Positions 41,894 through 50,724 of a stretch of 64,000 nt of DNA are shown here, piece by piece. Made by a program: the position numbers and the translations under genes. Under the pieces are notes generated by a model. The model did no database searches. It was not told the origin of the DNA and worked only from the letters and a program-made list of their open reading frames with translations. Origin of the DNA: Rhizobiales bacterium Ga0077537 (GTDB lineage: Bacteria > Pseudomonadota > Alphaproteobacteria > Rhizobiales > Hyphomicrobiaceae). Numbering within the stretch: the first letter of the stretch is position 1; each line of letters opens with the position of its first letter. The stretch is from assembly GCA_001464955.1 (NCBI GenBank), contig LNEM01000021.1:124001-188000 (forward strand). The letters run 5' to 3'.

Positions 41894-43558
41894 ATGCGCG
41901 GTCGTCAGGTCTTCATGGAGAGCCTTCTCGCCCATGGCGTCGAACGCATCTTCGGCAACCCGGGCACCACCGAGAGCCCGCTCCTCGACAGCCTCGCGGC
42001 CTACCCCTCGATCCGCTACGTGACGGCGCTCCAGGAGAGCATCGCGCTGTGTGCCGCGAGCTACTACGCCCAGGCGTCTGGCAAGGCGGGCGTCGTCTCG
42101 CTGCATGTGGCGCCGGGTCTCGGCAACGCGATCGGCATGCTCTACGGCGCGCTGCGATCGGGCTCGCCGATGGTCGTCACCGCCGGCCAGCAGGACACGC
42201 GCCTGCGCCTCGACAGCCCCGTCCTCGGCCACGACCTCGTGGCCATGGCCGCCCCGGTCACGAAATGGAGCGTCCAGGTCGAGCGAGCCGACGAGATGGC
42301 GCCGATTCTCCGCCGCGCCTTCAAGGTGGCGCACGACGGCCATCCCGGCCCCGTGTTCGTGGCGCTTCCGATCGACGTCATGGAGCAGGAAACCGCCTCC
42401 CAGCCCGCAGCGCCTGCGAGTCTCTGGCGCGCCCCGCTCCCCGATCCGCGCGGAATCGCCGAGATCGCGACATTGCTTCTGAATGCCGCAAAGCCCGTGA
42501 TCGTCGTCGGCGACGACGTCGCCCGCCACGGCGCCGTGCCGGATCTGGTCCGGTTCGCCGAGACCGTTGGCGCATCGGTCTGGTGTGAAGGCCTGAAGCT
42601 CCACGCCGCATTCCCGACCTCGCACCCGTCCGCCCGCCTGGGCCTGCCCCTCGATCCCGCCTCCATCGCCAAGGCCCTCGGCGACGCCGATCTCGTGCTT
42701 CTGCTCGGAGGCCCGTTCTTCGAGCACGTCTGGCACGCCGACGCCGGGCCGTTCCCGAAGGGCGCGAAGGTCGTCCACATCGAGCCGACGGCCGAGCGTC
42801 TCGCCCATGCGATCGTCCCCTCGATCGGCCTCGTCGGCTCGCTGCCCCATGCGCTCGCCGGCCTCGTCGAGACTGTTACCGCCTCCGGAACCGCTGATTT
42901 CAGGACGTCAGTCACCCGCCGCAATGCCGCTCTGGCCGACCTGAAAGCCAAGGAGATCGCCGTCCAGAAGATGCGCGCCGAGAAGGCGTGGGATCGCGAT
43001 CCGATCTCCATGCCGCGCGTCATGGCCGAGATCCGCGCCGCCCTGCCGCCGAAGGCCATCGTCGTCGACGAAAGCATCACCGCTTCGATCGACCTCGCCC
43101 GCACGCTCGATTTCGAGAACCCGAGTGACTACTACGGCGCCCGTGGCGGCGGCATCGGCCAGGGCATTGCCGGCGCGCTCGGCGTGGCCGTCGCCGAGCC
43201 GGGTCGCCCTGTGCTCTGCATCACGGGCGACGGCTCGGCCATGTACGCGATCCAGTCGCTCTGGACCGCGGCGCACGCCGGCTTGCCCATCGTATTCGTG
43301 ATCCTCGCCAATCGCGAATACCGGATCCTGAAGCACAACATCGACGTCTACCGTCAGAAATTCGAGATCTCATCGCAGGAGCCCTACGCCCACATGGACC
43401 TCGGCGGACCGGCGCTCGGCTTCGTCGAGATGGCGGCGGGCATGGGCGTTGCGGGCACCCGTGTCACGAAGCCCGGAGACGTGGCCGACGCCATCCGCCG
43501 GGCCTTCGCCTCGGGCAAACCCCACGTCGTCGAAATCGCCATCGAGGCCAAGCGCTGA
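41894..43558 (+). CDS. Thiamine diphosphate-dependent enzyme (benzoylformate decarboxylase / acetolactate synthase-like)
   Basis: A 554-residue ThDP enzyme. The activating Glu is Glu48 ('ALQESIALCAASYYA'), 'GNPGTTESPLLD' is the N-terminal loop typical of benzoylformate decarboxylase relatives, and the ThDP/Mg motif begins GDGSAMYAIQSLWTA and ends 'FVILANREY'. It decarboxylates or ligates a 2-oxo acid; no regulatory small subunit is nearby, so it is probably not biosynthetic acetolactate synthase. ATG 41894 has GGGAG at eight bases; GTG 41885 is an alternative. A strong hairpin follows the stop. Confidence 0.88.
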   Translation: MRGRQVFMESLLAHGVERIFGNPGTTESPLLDSLAAYPSIRYVTALQESIALCAASYYAQASGKAGVVSLHVAPGLGNAIGMLYGALRSGSPMVVTAGQQDTRLRLDSPVLGHDLVAMAAPVTKWSVQVERADEMAPILRRAFKVAHDGHPGPVFVALPIDVMEQETASQPAAPASLWRAPLPDPRGIAEIATLLLNAAKPVIVVGDDVARHGAVPDLVRFAETVGASVWCEGLKLHAAFPTSHPSARLGLPLDPASIAKALGDADLVLLLGGPFFEHVWHADAGPFPKGAKVVHIEPTAERLAHAIVPSIGLVGSLPHALAGLVETVTASGTADFRTSVTRRNAALADLKAKEIAVQKMRAEKAWDRDPISMPRVMAEIRAALPPKAIVVDESITASIDLARTLDFENPSDYYGARGGGIGQGIAGALGVAVAEPGRPVLCITGDGSAMYAIQSLWTAAHAGLPIVFVILANREYRILKHNIDVYRQKFEISSQEPYAHMDLGGPALGFVEMAAGMGVAGTRVTKPGDVADAIRRAFASGKPHVVEIAIEAKR

Positions 43559-43567
43559 GCGGATTAC

Positions 43568-43601
43568 GTGGCCCGCCGTCGACCATTCGACGTCGGGCCA
43601 C
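43568..43601. terminator. Strong hairpin between convergent genes
   Basis: GTGGCCCGCCGTCGA (43568-43582), loop CCAT, TCGACGTCGGGCCAC (43587-43601): a 15-bp stem with one mismatch. It lies between the stop codons of the ThDP enzyme and the flavin oxidoreductase and would terminate both. Confidence 0.65.
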
Positions 43602-43609
43602 GCCCATCC

Positions 43610-44797
43610 TCAGGACCGGATCAGCCGGCCGGTCGGCGTCGCGAAGCCCTGCATCGAGCGAACGCGCTTGTCGAGCCACCAGCCGTATTCCTGCCCCCAC
43701 GTCTCGAAGTGCGGGTTGATTCCGAGATCGTGCGCCCAGTGGTTCACGATGTTCGGGTTGAACTGCGCCTGCCGTCCGATGGCGACGAGATCGGCCTTCC
43801 CCTCCTGCAGGATCGCCTCCGCCTGATCGGCCTCCAGAATAAGCCCGACGGCCATTGTGCCGATCCCCGCCTCGGCCTTCGCCCGCGCCGCGAACGGCAC
43901 CTGGAACCCAGGCGACCGTGAGACCGGCGCCGCCGTCGCCGACGCCATCAGCCCACCCGACGAGCAATCGAGAATGTCGACGCCGCGCGCCTTGAGCTCC
44001 CGGGCCAGCACGACCGTGTCGTCCATGTTCCAGCCTTCCGCCGTTCCATCGACGGACGAGACACGGAAGAAGAGCGGCGTCCTGTCGGGAATGGCAGCGC
44101 GAACGGCCTCGACCACTTCGAGCGGAAACCGCATCCGGCCCTTGATGTCGCCACCGTAGGCATCGTTGCGCGTGTTGGAGACCGGCGACAGGAACGAGGC
44201 GAGAAGGTAGCCGTGCGCGCCATGGATCTCGATCACCTCGAACCCCGCCCGGATCGCGCGCTTGGCCGCCGCCGCGAACGCCCCGACCACGTCCGCGATC
44301 TCGGAGGCTGAAAGCTGATGCGGCGTCGGCCATTCCGGGCTGATCGGCGTCGTCGTTGGCCCGACCGGCTGCCAGCGCTTCCGCCCGCGCCGGACGTCGG
44401 CCTCGGTGAGCGCCGCATTTCCCTCCATGGCCGATTGCATGCCGGATTTACGTCCCCCATGCGCGAGCTGGATGGCGGGCACGGCGCCCTCCTCCTTGAT
44501 CAGCTCGACGAGCGGCCGGAACGCGTTGGCCTGCGCCTCGTTGAAGATCGCGAGATCCATGTCCGTGATCATGCCGCGTGCCTCGACGGCGGCCGCTTCC
44601 GTCATCACGATCCCGAAGCCGCCGAGCGCGAACTTGCCGAGATGCACGGTGTGGAACGTCCCGCAGACACCCTCTCGCGCCCGGTAGTGAACCATCGGCG
44701 CCAGCACGGTTCGGTTCTTCAGCGTCACGCCGCGGATGGTCAGCGGCTGGAACAGCATCGGGCGCGGACCTTTCCCGGTCGTCTCGGTAGAATTCAT
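43610..44797 (-). CDS. NADH:flavin oxidoreductase / old yellow enzyme family protein
   Basis: A 395-residue FMN TIM-barrel oxidoreductase. Family marks are 'LFQPLTIRGVTLKNRTVLAPM' at the start, 'PAIQLAHGGRKSG', the substrate-binding 'GFEVIEIHGAHGYLLASFLSPVSNTRNDAYGG' and 'DLVAIGRQAQFNPN' (motifs quoted in part). It belongs to the YqjM-like thermophilic OYE branch, which reduces C=C bonds of enones or nitro compounds. ATG 44797 follows AGAGG. Its neighbours, a ThDP enzyme and a hydrolase-like protein, do not fix the substrate. Confidence 0.9.
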   Translation of the reverse strand: MNSTETTGKGPRPMLFQPLTIRGVTLKNRTVLAPMVHYRAREGVCGTFHTVHLGKFALGGFGIVMTEAAAVEARGMITDMDLAIFNEAQANAFRPLVELIKEEGAVPAIQLAHGGRKSGMQSAMEGNAALTEADVRRGRKRWQPVGPTTTPISPEWPTPHQLSASEIADVVGAFAAAAKRAIRAGFEVIEIHGAHGYLLASFLSPVSNTRNDAYGGDIKGRMRFPLEVVEAVRAAIPDRTPLFFRVSSVDGTAEGWNMDDTVVLARELKARGVDILDCSSGGLMASATAAPVSRSPGFQVPFAARAKAEAGIGTMAVGLILEADQAEAILQEGKADLVAIGRQAQFNPNIVNHWAHDLGINPHFETWGQEYGWWLDKRVRSMQGFATPTGRLIRS

Positions 44798-45006
44798 CGT
44801 GCGTCCTCTCGATTGGATCGGCCATCCGGCCGGGCTCAGACCGTCGTCCAGTAGAAGCTGGCCCGTCGCCGGTCGCAAGGCCGCCCGACGTCCTGCCGCT
44901 ATATGGCGCGCCGCGCCTCGTGAATTGGCAACGCCGCGCGCATGCTCTACGACTGCTGCGACCCGCAGGGGATGGCGGTCGGTCGTACGTTGGGGTGGGG
45001 GAACGT

Positions 45007-46386
45007 ATGCAGAGCGGAGGTCTCGACGGGCTCAACGGCCTGCTGGACATGGCCGAAGGACTGGCCGCTCGTCAGGTCGCCTCGGAGCAGGACCTGATCC
45101 TCGAGCTGAACGGTATCTATCGCGCGCTGTTCACGATCGACTTCGCCGGCTTCGACATCGCAGCCGTTCGCCGCGATGCCCCACGCCTCGCCGACGAACT
45201 CTTTCTCCTCGGACTGGCGCTCCGTCGCCGGATTCCGGAGTGGCACGCACAAGGTTGCATGACACGTGCGGCCCAGGTGGCGCTCCGCGACGTGTTCCGT
45301 GCCGCCCGCTACGCCCACGAACTGCTGGGCGAGATCGCCCTCGGCCATCCACGCCGCGCCCCCGACGAACCGGTCCGTGCGGCCTTCTCCGGCCCGGCGA
45401 GCTACACAGATCTGAACCCGGACTTCGCATCGACCGGTGTCACCTTCGAGCCCGGCGACGTCATCCTCCAGCGCGGCATGGCCCACAACAGCGCCGCCAT
45501 CGCCCGCATCGGCGACGTCGATTCCCAGTTCAGCCACGTCGCCATGGTCGCCCGCGATCCCGGTGGGGAACTCGTGGTCGTCGAGGCCGTGATCGAGGAC
45601 GGCTCCGTTGTCGTCCCGCTGCAGCAGGCCCTCGAGCACGGCATCGGCCGCGCCATCCTGTTCCGCCACCGCAATCGAGCGCTCGCCGAAGCCGCAGCCG
45701 ACCTCATTCGCAACGACGTGCTGCGCGCCGACGGCACCATCGCGCCCCGCATGCTCTACGACTTCTCGATGGAGCTGCCCGTCTACGACCAGCTCTTCTG
45801 CGCCAAGCTGGTGCGTCTCGCCTACGCCATGGCCTCCGACGGCCGCTTCGTCATTCCGACCTATCCGACGCTGCTCGCCATGCGCAATCGCGACTTCATC
45901 AGCCGCATCGGCGTCACCGCCATGGAGACCTTCGCCCCGGCGGACATGGAACTCGAGACCGACTTCGACATCGTCGCCGAATGGCGGGACTACCGCGTGT
46001 CCTCCGAGCTGCGCCTGAAGGACATGATCATGACCAAGCTCTTCGAATGGATGGAGGTGCAGGGCTATCGCTTCCGCCCGACGTTCGGCATTCACCTTGC
46101 GAGCCGCCTCGGCTGGCTGTCGGCCCGGATGCCGGCCTCGATCCAGCGGGTAGCGACCCGCTTCACCGGCGCACGGGTCCCCCCGAACATGACGACCAGC
46201 GCCATCGGCGCCGTCGCCATGCTTCATGCGACCGGCGAGAAACTCTACGCACGCCTGAAGGAGCTCGAGGACAAGTCCATCCGCGACACCGGCCGTCAGC
46301 TGCACCCGCGCCAAGTCCTCCAGCACCTTGAAGCCATGCGAGGCGGGATGGGCCGGAAGATCGGCTACCTGGTCGAGGGCGACTGA
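45007..46386 (+). CDS. YiiX/YebB-like cysteine hydrolase domain protein
   Basis: A 459-residue protein. The N-terminal ~150 residues are helical. A NlpC/P60-type YiiX-like hydrolase domain follows: 'FEPGDVILQRGMAHNSAAIARIG' begins it, 'QFSHVAMVARD' supplies the His, and 'YDQLFCAKLVRLAYAMA' the likely Cys. The C-terminal third is unassigned. Members of this permuted papain-like family hydrolyse amides in lipids or peptidoglycan fragments. No signal peptide is seen. ATG 45007 is preferred because of the GGGGGAACGT stretch before it; an in-frame ATG at 44920 exists. Confidence 0.75.
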   Translation: MQSGGLDGLNGLLDMAEGLAARQVASEQDLILELNGIYRALFTIDFAGFDIAAVRRDAPRLADELFLLGLALRRRIPEWHAQGCMTRAAQVALRDVFRAARYAHELLGEIALGHPRRAPDEPVRAAFSGPASYTDLNPDFASTGVTFEPGDVILQRGMAHNSAAIARIGDVDSQFSHVAMVARDPGGELVVVEAVIEDGSVVVPLQQALEHGIGRAILFRHRNRALAEAAADLIRNDVLRADGTIAPRMLYDFSMELPVYDQLFCAKLVRLAYAMASDGRFVIPTYPTLLAMRNRDFISRIGVTAMETFAPADMELETDFDIVAEWRDYRVSSELRLKDMIMTKLFEWMEVQGYRFRPTFGIHLASRLGWLSARMPASIQRVATRFTGARVPPNMTTSAIGAVAMLHATGEKLYARLKELEDKSIRDTGRQLHPRQVLQHLEAMRGGMGRKIGYLVEGD

Positions 46387-46401
46387 CGGCCCCGCCGCAT
46401 C

Positions 46402-48468
46402 TCAGGTCCGCGCCTTCCACATGCCGCCGAGCCGCGCCTTGAGGTCAACGTTGGCCCCGCTCCCGGCCGCCACTGCGTCCTGCCGCCGTCGCACGGGCCA
46501 AGTGGCCGCCTCGAATCGATCAAGCATCGCCGGCGGAATGAAACGGGTCCGCGACGCATAGAGATGCCGGTCACCGTTGCGCGACTGCTGATGCACGTAG
46601 AACTTCTGCGGCACCAGCAGATCCAGTGTATCCTTGGCCCGCGTCATGGCCACATAGAGAAGCCGCCGCTCCTCCTCGATGTCCTCGCTGCGCCCGGTCG
46701 CCATGTCCGAGGGAATGCACCCGTCGACCGCATTCAGCACGTAGACCGCCGTCCACTCCTGCCCCTTCGCCGAATGGATCGTCGAGAGGATGAGATAATC
46801 CTCGTCGAGGAGCGGCGGCCCCGCCTCGTCGCTGGTAGCCTCGGGCGGATCGAGCGCCAGTTCCGTCAGGAACTGCTCCCGCGACCGGTACTGCCCGCCG
46901 ATCGCGACGAGCTGGTCGATATCTCCGGCCCGCACCTGCGCATCCGGGTACCGCGCCTCGAAAAACGGCTGGAACCACTCTTTGACCCGCTCGAGTTCGG
47001 CCGGCCATGCGGCCGCACTTCCACTGAGGTCCTGCAGCAGGTCGATGAAGGCGGGCCACACCGCGAGCGCGGCGGCCGGTGGCCGGTAGATGGCGAGCGC
47101 CGCGAACGGATGCGCCCCGTCGGTGACCCGGTCGAACGCGCGCGCCGCCGTCTGCGGTCCTATTCCCGGGAACAACTGGAGCACGCGGAACGCAACCACC
47201 TTGTCCCTCGGATTGCTCGCCCAGCGCAGCACCGAGACGATATCCTTGACGTGCGCAGCCTCCAGAAACCTGAGCCCGCCGAACTTGACGAACGGGATGT
47301 TCCGGCGTGCGAGTTCGAGTTCCACCAGGCTGCTGTGATGCGACGTCCGGAACAGCACGGCCTGCTGCTTGAGCGCCACGCCCTCCTCGCGAAGCGCCAA
47401 CACCCGCTCCGCCACGTAGACCGCCTGCTGGATGTCGTCCGGCACGGTGACCAACCGCGGCTTCTGCGCCGAGACCCGCTCCGAGACGAGGTCCTTCGTG
47501 AACCTCTCGCGCGCCATCGCGATGACCGCGTTGGACGCCGCGAGGATCGGCTGCGTCGAGCGATAGCTCTGGGTCAGGGTGACCACCGCGGCCGGCGGCG
47601 TGAACTGCTGCGGCAGGTCGAGGATGTTGCGCACCGTCGCGGCCCTGAAACCATAGATCGCCTGCGCATCGTCCCCGACGGCGGTGAGCCCCTGGCCGTC
47701 CGGCTTCAGCCCCAGCAGGATGCTCGCCTGCAGCGGGTTGGTATCCTGATACTCGTCGACCAGCACGTGATCGAACCTGAGGCGCACATCTTCGGCCACG
47801 CCCTCCGACCGCATCATTTCGGCCCAGTAGAGCAGCAGATCGTCGTAATCGAGCACGTTCTGGCTCTGCTTCGCCGCCACGTAGCCGTCGAACAGTCTCC
47901 TCAGCGCCTCCTCGTGCTGGCTGCACCACGGAAAATGGCGCTCGAGCACCTGTCCTAGCGGCAAGCCTGAATTGACCGCATGGGAATAAATGGTGAGACA
48001 CGTCGCCTTCTGCGGAAACCGCGTCGCCTTGTCGGAGAGGCCGAGATCGTGGCGCACCAGATTGAGCAGGTCGGCAGCATCCTCACGATCGTGGATCGTG
48101 AAGCCGTCGTTGAGCCCGATCCGCTGGGCGTAGATGCGCAGCAGCCGCGCCCCGATGCCGTGGAACGTCCCCGACCACGTCACGGGCCGCGCCTCGCGCG
48201 GCACCATGCGAATCACTCGCCGCGCCATCTCGCTCGCCGCCCGTCGCGAGAACGTCAACAACAGGATACGGCCGGGATCGGCTCCATTGACGACGAGATG
48301 CGCCACCCGGCTCGCGAGCGTCGTCGTCTTGCCCGATCCAGCCCCGGCGATGACGAGGAGCGGACCCGCCTGCGACGCGTCACCGTCACGGATGCCGTGC
48401 TCGACGGCCTGCCGCTGGGCCGCGTTCAGTCCCTCGAGATGCTTCAAAGGTGCCTCCGCGGCCGTCAC
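46402..48468 (-). CDS. UvrD/Rep family ATP-dependent DNA helicase
   Basis: A 688-residue superfamily 1 helicase. Motif I GAGSGKTTT (about 42-50), Ia 'LLLTFSRRAASEMARR', II 'LVDEYQDTNPLQ', III 'VGDDAQAIYGFRAA', IV 'TLTQSYRSTQ', V 'ILSTIHSAKGQEWTAVYV' and VI 'EERRLLYVAMTRAKDTL' are all present. It is shorter than canonical UvrD, with a trimmed C terminus. The start at 48468 is a GTG; an earlier start cannot be excluded. It likely works in DNA repair or replication restart. The RidA gene precedes it by ~72 bp on the same strand. Confidence 0.93.
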   Translation of the reverse strand: MTAAEAPLKHLEGLNAAQRQAVEHGIRDGDASQAGPLLVIAGAGSGKTTTLASRVAHLVVNGADPGRILLLTFSRRAASEMARRVIRMVPREARPVTWSGTFHGIGARLLRIYAQRIGLNDGFTIHDREDAADLLNLVRHDLGLSDKATRFPQKATCLTIYSHAVNSGLPLGQVLERHFPWCSQHEEALRRLFDGYVAAKQSQNVLDYDDLLLYWAEMMRSEGVAEDVRLRFDHVLVDEYQDTNPLQASILLGLKPDGQGLTAVGDDAQAIYGFRAATVRNILDLPQQFTPPAAVVTLTQSYRSTQPILAASNAVIAMARERFTKDLVSERVSAQKPRLVTVPDDIQQAVYVAERVLALREEGVALKQQAVLFRTSHHSSLVELELARRNIPFVKFGGLRFLEAAHVKDIVSVLRWASNPRDKVVAFRVLQLFPGIGPQTAARAFDRVTDGAHPFAALAIYRPPAAALAVWPAFIDLLQDLSGSAAAWPAELERVKEWFQPFFEARYPDAQVRAGDIDQLVAIGGQYRSREQFLTELALDPPEATSDEAGPPLLDEDYLILSTIHSAKGQEWTAVYVLNAVDGCIPSDMATGRSEDIEEERRLLYVAMTRAKDTLDLLVPQKFYVHQQSRNGDRHLYASRTRFIPPAMLDRFEAATWPVRRRQDAVAAGSGANVDLKARLGGMWKART

Positions 48469-48540
48469 TGCGACACGCTCGCCAGCACCCGACCACGATT
48501 CGGGGGGCGGCGAAAACGCCGCCGTCGACGTGCCGCCGCG

Positions 48541-48942
48541 CTAAGGCACGATCGATGGCTTGTCAGGCCCGAGATAGGCGGTGGCATCGATCTCCACCAG
48601 GAAATCGGTGCTCCCGAGGCCCGCGACGATGCACGACACCCGATGCGGCGGCTCCTCGACGAAGTTGGCGAAATACACCTCGTTCATGGGCTGCCAGTCC
48701 TCCCGGCGCGTGACGTAGACTGTACATTTGACTACGTCCCGCATCGTCCCGCCTGCGGTCTCGACCAGCGCCCGGATGTTGTCGAGGCACTGCTGAGTCT
48801 GCGTCTTCACGTCCGGCGCGATGGACCCATCCGGTGCCACTCCGACGCAGCAGACGAACATGAAGCCGCCGGCCACCGTCGCCTGCGCGAACGGCAGCGA
48901 TCCCTTGTGCACCTTGTCCGTCTCGATGATCCGCTTCGGCAC
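48541..48942 (-). CDS. RidA family protein
   Basis: A 133-residue RidA/YjgF-type protein, probably a trimeric enamine/imine deaminase that removes reactive 2-aminoacrylate-like intermediates. Features include 'GSLPFAQATVAGGFMFVCCVG', 'TQTQQCLDNIRALVETAGGTMRDVVKCTVYV' (conserved core) and 'CIVAGLGSTDFLVEIDATAYLG'. The usual arginine in 'p.R....v..L' is replaced in 'PPHRVSCIVAGLG', so activity is not certain. GTG 48942 with GGAGG six bases upstream is the chosen start. It is divergent from the HugZ-like gene. Confidence 0.88.
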   Translation of the reverse strand: MPKRIIETDKVHKGSLPFAQATVAGGFMFVCCVGVAPDGSIAPDVKTQTQQCLDNIRALVETAGGTMRDVVKCTVYVTRREDWQPMNEVYFANFVEEPPHRVSCIVAGLGSTDFLVEIDATAYLGPDKPSIVP

Positions 48943-49070
48943 GCAATCCTCCCGTCGCCCATGGCTTGTGTCGTGACTGGCCCGACCATATGTCGTGAAG
49001 GCGACGAGAAACAGCGAAGATCGCAGGCAGGCGTGCCGCGTGTTCGGGCAGTCGTGCACTGGCGACGAAT

Positions 49071-49126
49071 CTCTTTTGTAGACTGAAATTGAAAATAATA
49101 ATGAGTTCACGCCCAGCCGTTACAAT
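49071..49126 (+). promoter_or_regulatory. AT-rich promoter-like patch between divergent ridA-like and hugZ-like genes
   Basis: About 40 bases around 49071-49109 (with GAAATTGAAAATAATAATGAG) are strikingly AT-rich for this genome, and TACAAT at 49121-49126 could be a -10 element for the HugZ-like gene 19 bp downstream of it. An iron-regulator site is possible but no consensus box was confirmed. Confidence 0.3.
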
Positions 49127-49144
49127 GCCTCCCGGGACCGCCCC

Positions 49145-49885
49145 ATGACCGATAAGAAAAAGGACGTCCTCCAGCCCGTCGACGACGACGCCCGCCGGCA
49201 GGCCAAGGCCCTCGTCCGCACGGCGCGTCATGCCGCCCTGGGAACGATCGATCCGATCGACGGCTCGCCGGCCGCGAGCCGCGTCAGCCTCGCCACCGCC
49301 ATGGACGGCTCACCGGTCTTCCTCATCTCGCGCCTGTCCGGCCACTTCACCAACCTCGAGGCCGATGGTCGTTGCTCGCTTCTCGTCGGCGAGCCCGGCA
49401 AGGGCGATCCGCTCGCCCACCCGCGCATGACCCTGATCGGCCGCGCCGTGAAGCTCGCGCCCGGCGAAACCCGCGACCGGTTGAAGGCGCGCTACCTGAT
49501 GCGCCACCCGAAGGCGTCACTTTATGTCGACTTCCCCGACTTCGCGTTCTGGCGCTTCACGCCGATCCGCGTGTCGTTGAACGGCGGCTTCGGCCGGGCC
49601 TTTGCGCCAGCGCCCGCCGAATTACTCACATCCATGCACGGGTTCGAGGCGCTCGAGGAAAGCGAAGCCGGTGCCGTCGAACACATGAATTCCGATCACG
49701 CCGACGCCGTCCAGCGCTATGCCCTCGCGGCCGGTCGGCCGGCCGCACGCTGGCAGTTGGCCTGCATCGATCCGGAAGGCCTCGACCTCGTGGCCGGCGA
49801 CGACGTGGCCCGCATCTGGTTCGACCCGCCGCTCGCCACGCCGGCCGATCTTCGTACCGCGCTCGTCGCATTGGCGAGGCGCTGA
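49145..49885 (+). CDS. HugZ-like (pyridoxamine 5'-phosphate oxidase fold) protein with DUF2470
   Basis: A 246-residue protein. Residues ~15-155 form a split-barrel FMN/heme-binding fold ('[24 protein letters not shown]', '[26 protein letters not shown]'); residues ~165-245 form a DUF2470 domain ('[22 protein letters not shown]' with conserved His residues). This arrangement is typical of HugZ-family heme utilisation/degradation proteins. No heme uptake genes are in view. It ends 112 bp before the ABC transporter operon. Confidence 0.87.
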   Translation: MTDKKKDVLQPVDDDARRQAKALVRTARHAALGTIDPIDGSPAASRVSLATAMDGSPVFLISRLSGHFTNLEADGRCSLLVGEPGKGDPLAHPRMTLIGRAVKLAPGETRDRLKARYLMRHPKASLYVDFPDFAFWRFTPIRVSLNGGFGRAFAPAPAELLTSMHGFEALEESEAGAVEHMNSDHADAVQRYALAAGRPAARWQLACIDPEGLDLVAGDDVARIWFDPPLATPADLRTALVALARR

Positions 49886-49997
49886 CGCGCAATCCGCTTC
49901 GGCAAGCACCCGAACGGCCGCCGATACCCAATTGACCCCGAGCAACTGGATGGCGACAGTTTCGGCCATCATCTTGTCCTGGGTGACAGGAGTGGCG

Positions 49998-50705
49998 ATG
50001 GCGGAGGTCGTATTCCAGGCGCGCGGTCTCACCAAGGTCTACAGGACCGGGGCCGTCGAGGTGCGCGCCCTCGACGGTCTGGACCTCGATCTCTTTGCTG
50101 GTGAACTCGTGGTTCTGCTCGGGCCCTCGGGCTCCGGCAAGTCCACCCTCCTCAACATCCTCGGCGGCCTCGATCGGGCGACGGACGGCCTCTGCCGTTT
50201 TCGCGACATCGATCTCGTCCGGCTCGACGATCGGGGCCTCACCGAATTCCGCCGCCGCTACGTCGGCTTCGTCTTTCAGTTCTACAATCTCATCCCCTCG
50301 CTCACGGCACGCGAGAACGTGGCGCTGGTCACCGAGATCTCCGAACACCCGATGCGGCCAGAGGAAGCCCTCGATCTGGTCGGCCTCAGCGCACGCGCCG
50401 ATCATTTCCCCGCCGAACTCTCCGGCGGCGAGCAGCAGCGTGTCGCCATCGCCCGTGCCATCGCCAAGCGCCCCGACGTCCTGTTGTGCGACGAGCCGAC
50501 CGGCGCCCTCGACAGCCACACCGGCATTCGCGTTCTGGAAGCGATCACCGCCGTCAACCGCGAGCTCGGCACCACGACGGCCATCATCACCCACAACGCG
50601 GCGATCAAGGACATCGCACATCGCTTCTGTCGTTTCGCCGACGGCCGGATCGTGGAAACGACCAGCAATCAGAAGCGTCTCGCACCCGCAGAGGTGAGCT
50701 GGTGA
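49998..50705 (+). CDS. ABC transporter ATP-binding protein (LolD/MacB-type)
   Basis: A 235-residue nucleotide-binding subunit. Walker [10 protein letters not shown] is at 42-50, the Q-loop is '[17 protein letters not shown]', the signature is LSGGEQQR, and Walker B with D-loop is '[12 protein letters not shown]'. It pairs with the FtsX-type permease 19 bp downstream and the HlyD-type adaptor after it, giving a MacB/DevBCA-like efflux system. ATG 49998 has AGGAG six bases upstream. Confidence 0.95.
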   Translation: MAEVVFQARGLTKVYRTGAVEVRALDGLDLDLFAGELVVLLGPSGSGKSTLLNILGGLDRATDGLCRFRDIDLVRLDDRGLTEFRRRYVGFVFQFYNLIPSLTARENVALVTEISEHPMRPEEALDLVGLSARADHFPAELSGGEQQRVAIARAIAKRPDVLLCDEPTGALDSHTGIRVLEAITAVNRELGTTTAIITHNAAIKDIAHRFCRFADGRIVETTSNQKRLAPAEVSW

Positions 50706-50724
50706 CCGCCTCGGAGACATCGCC

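Noticed and set aside
41894-43558. Naming the ThDP enzyme as biosynthetic acetolactate synthase (ilvB)
   Set aside because: No regulatory subunit or branched-chain genes are adjacent, and the N-terminal loop is closer to benzoylformate decarboxylase relatives.
44736-46331. A 531-codon frame on the + strand overlapping the YiiX-like gene
   Set aside because: Composition is Arg/Pro-rich with no motif. The overlapping frame at 45007 has hydrolase motifs in order.
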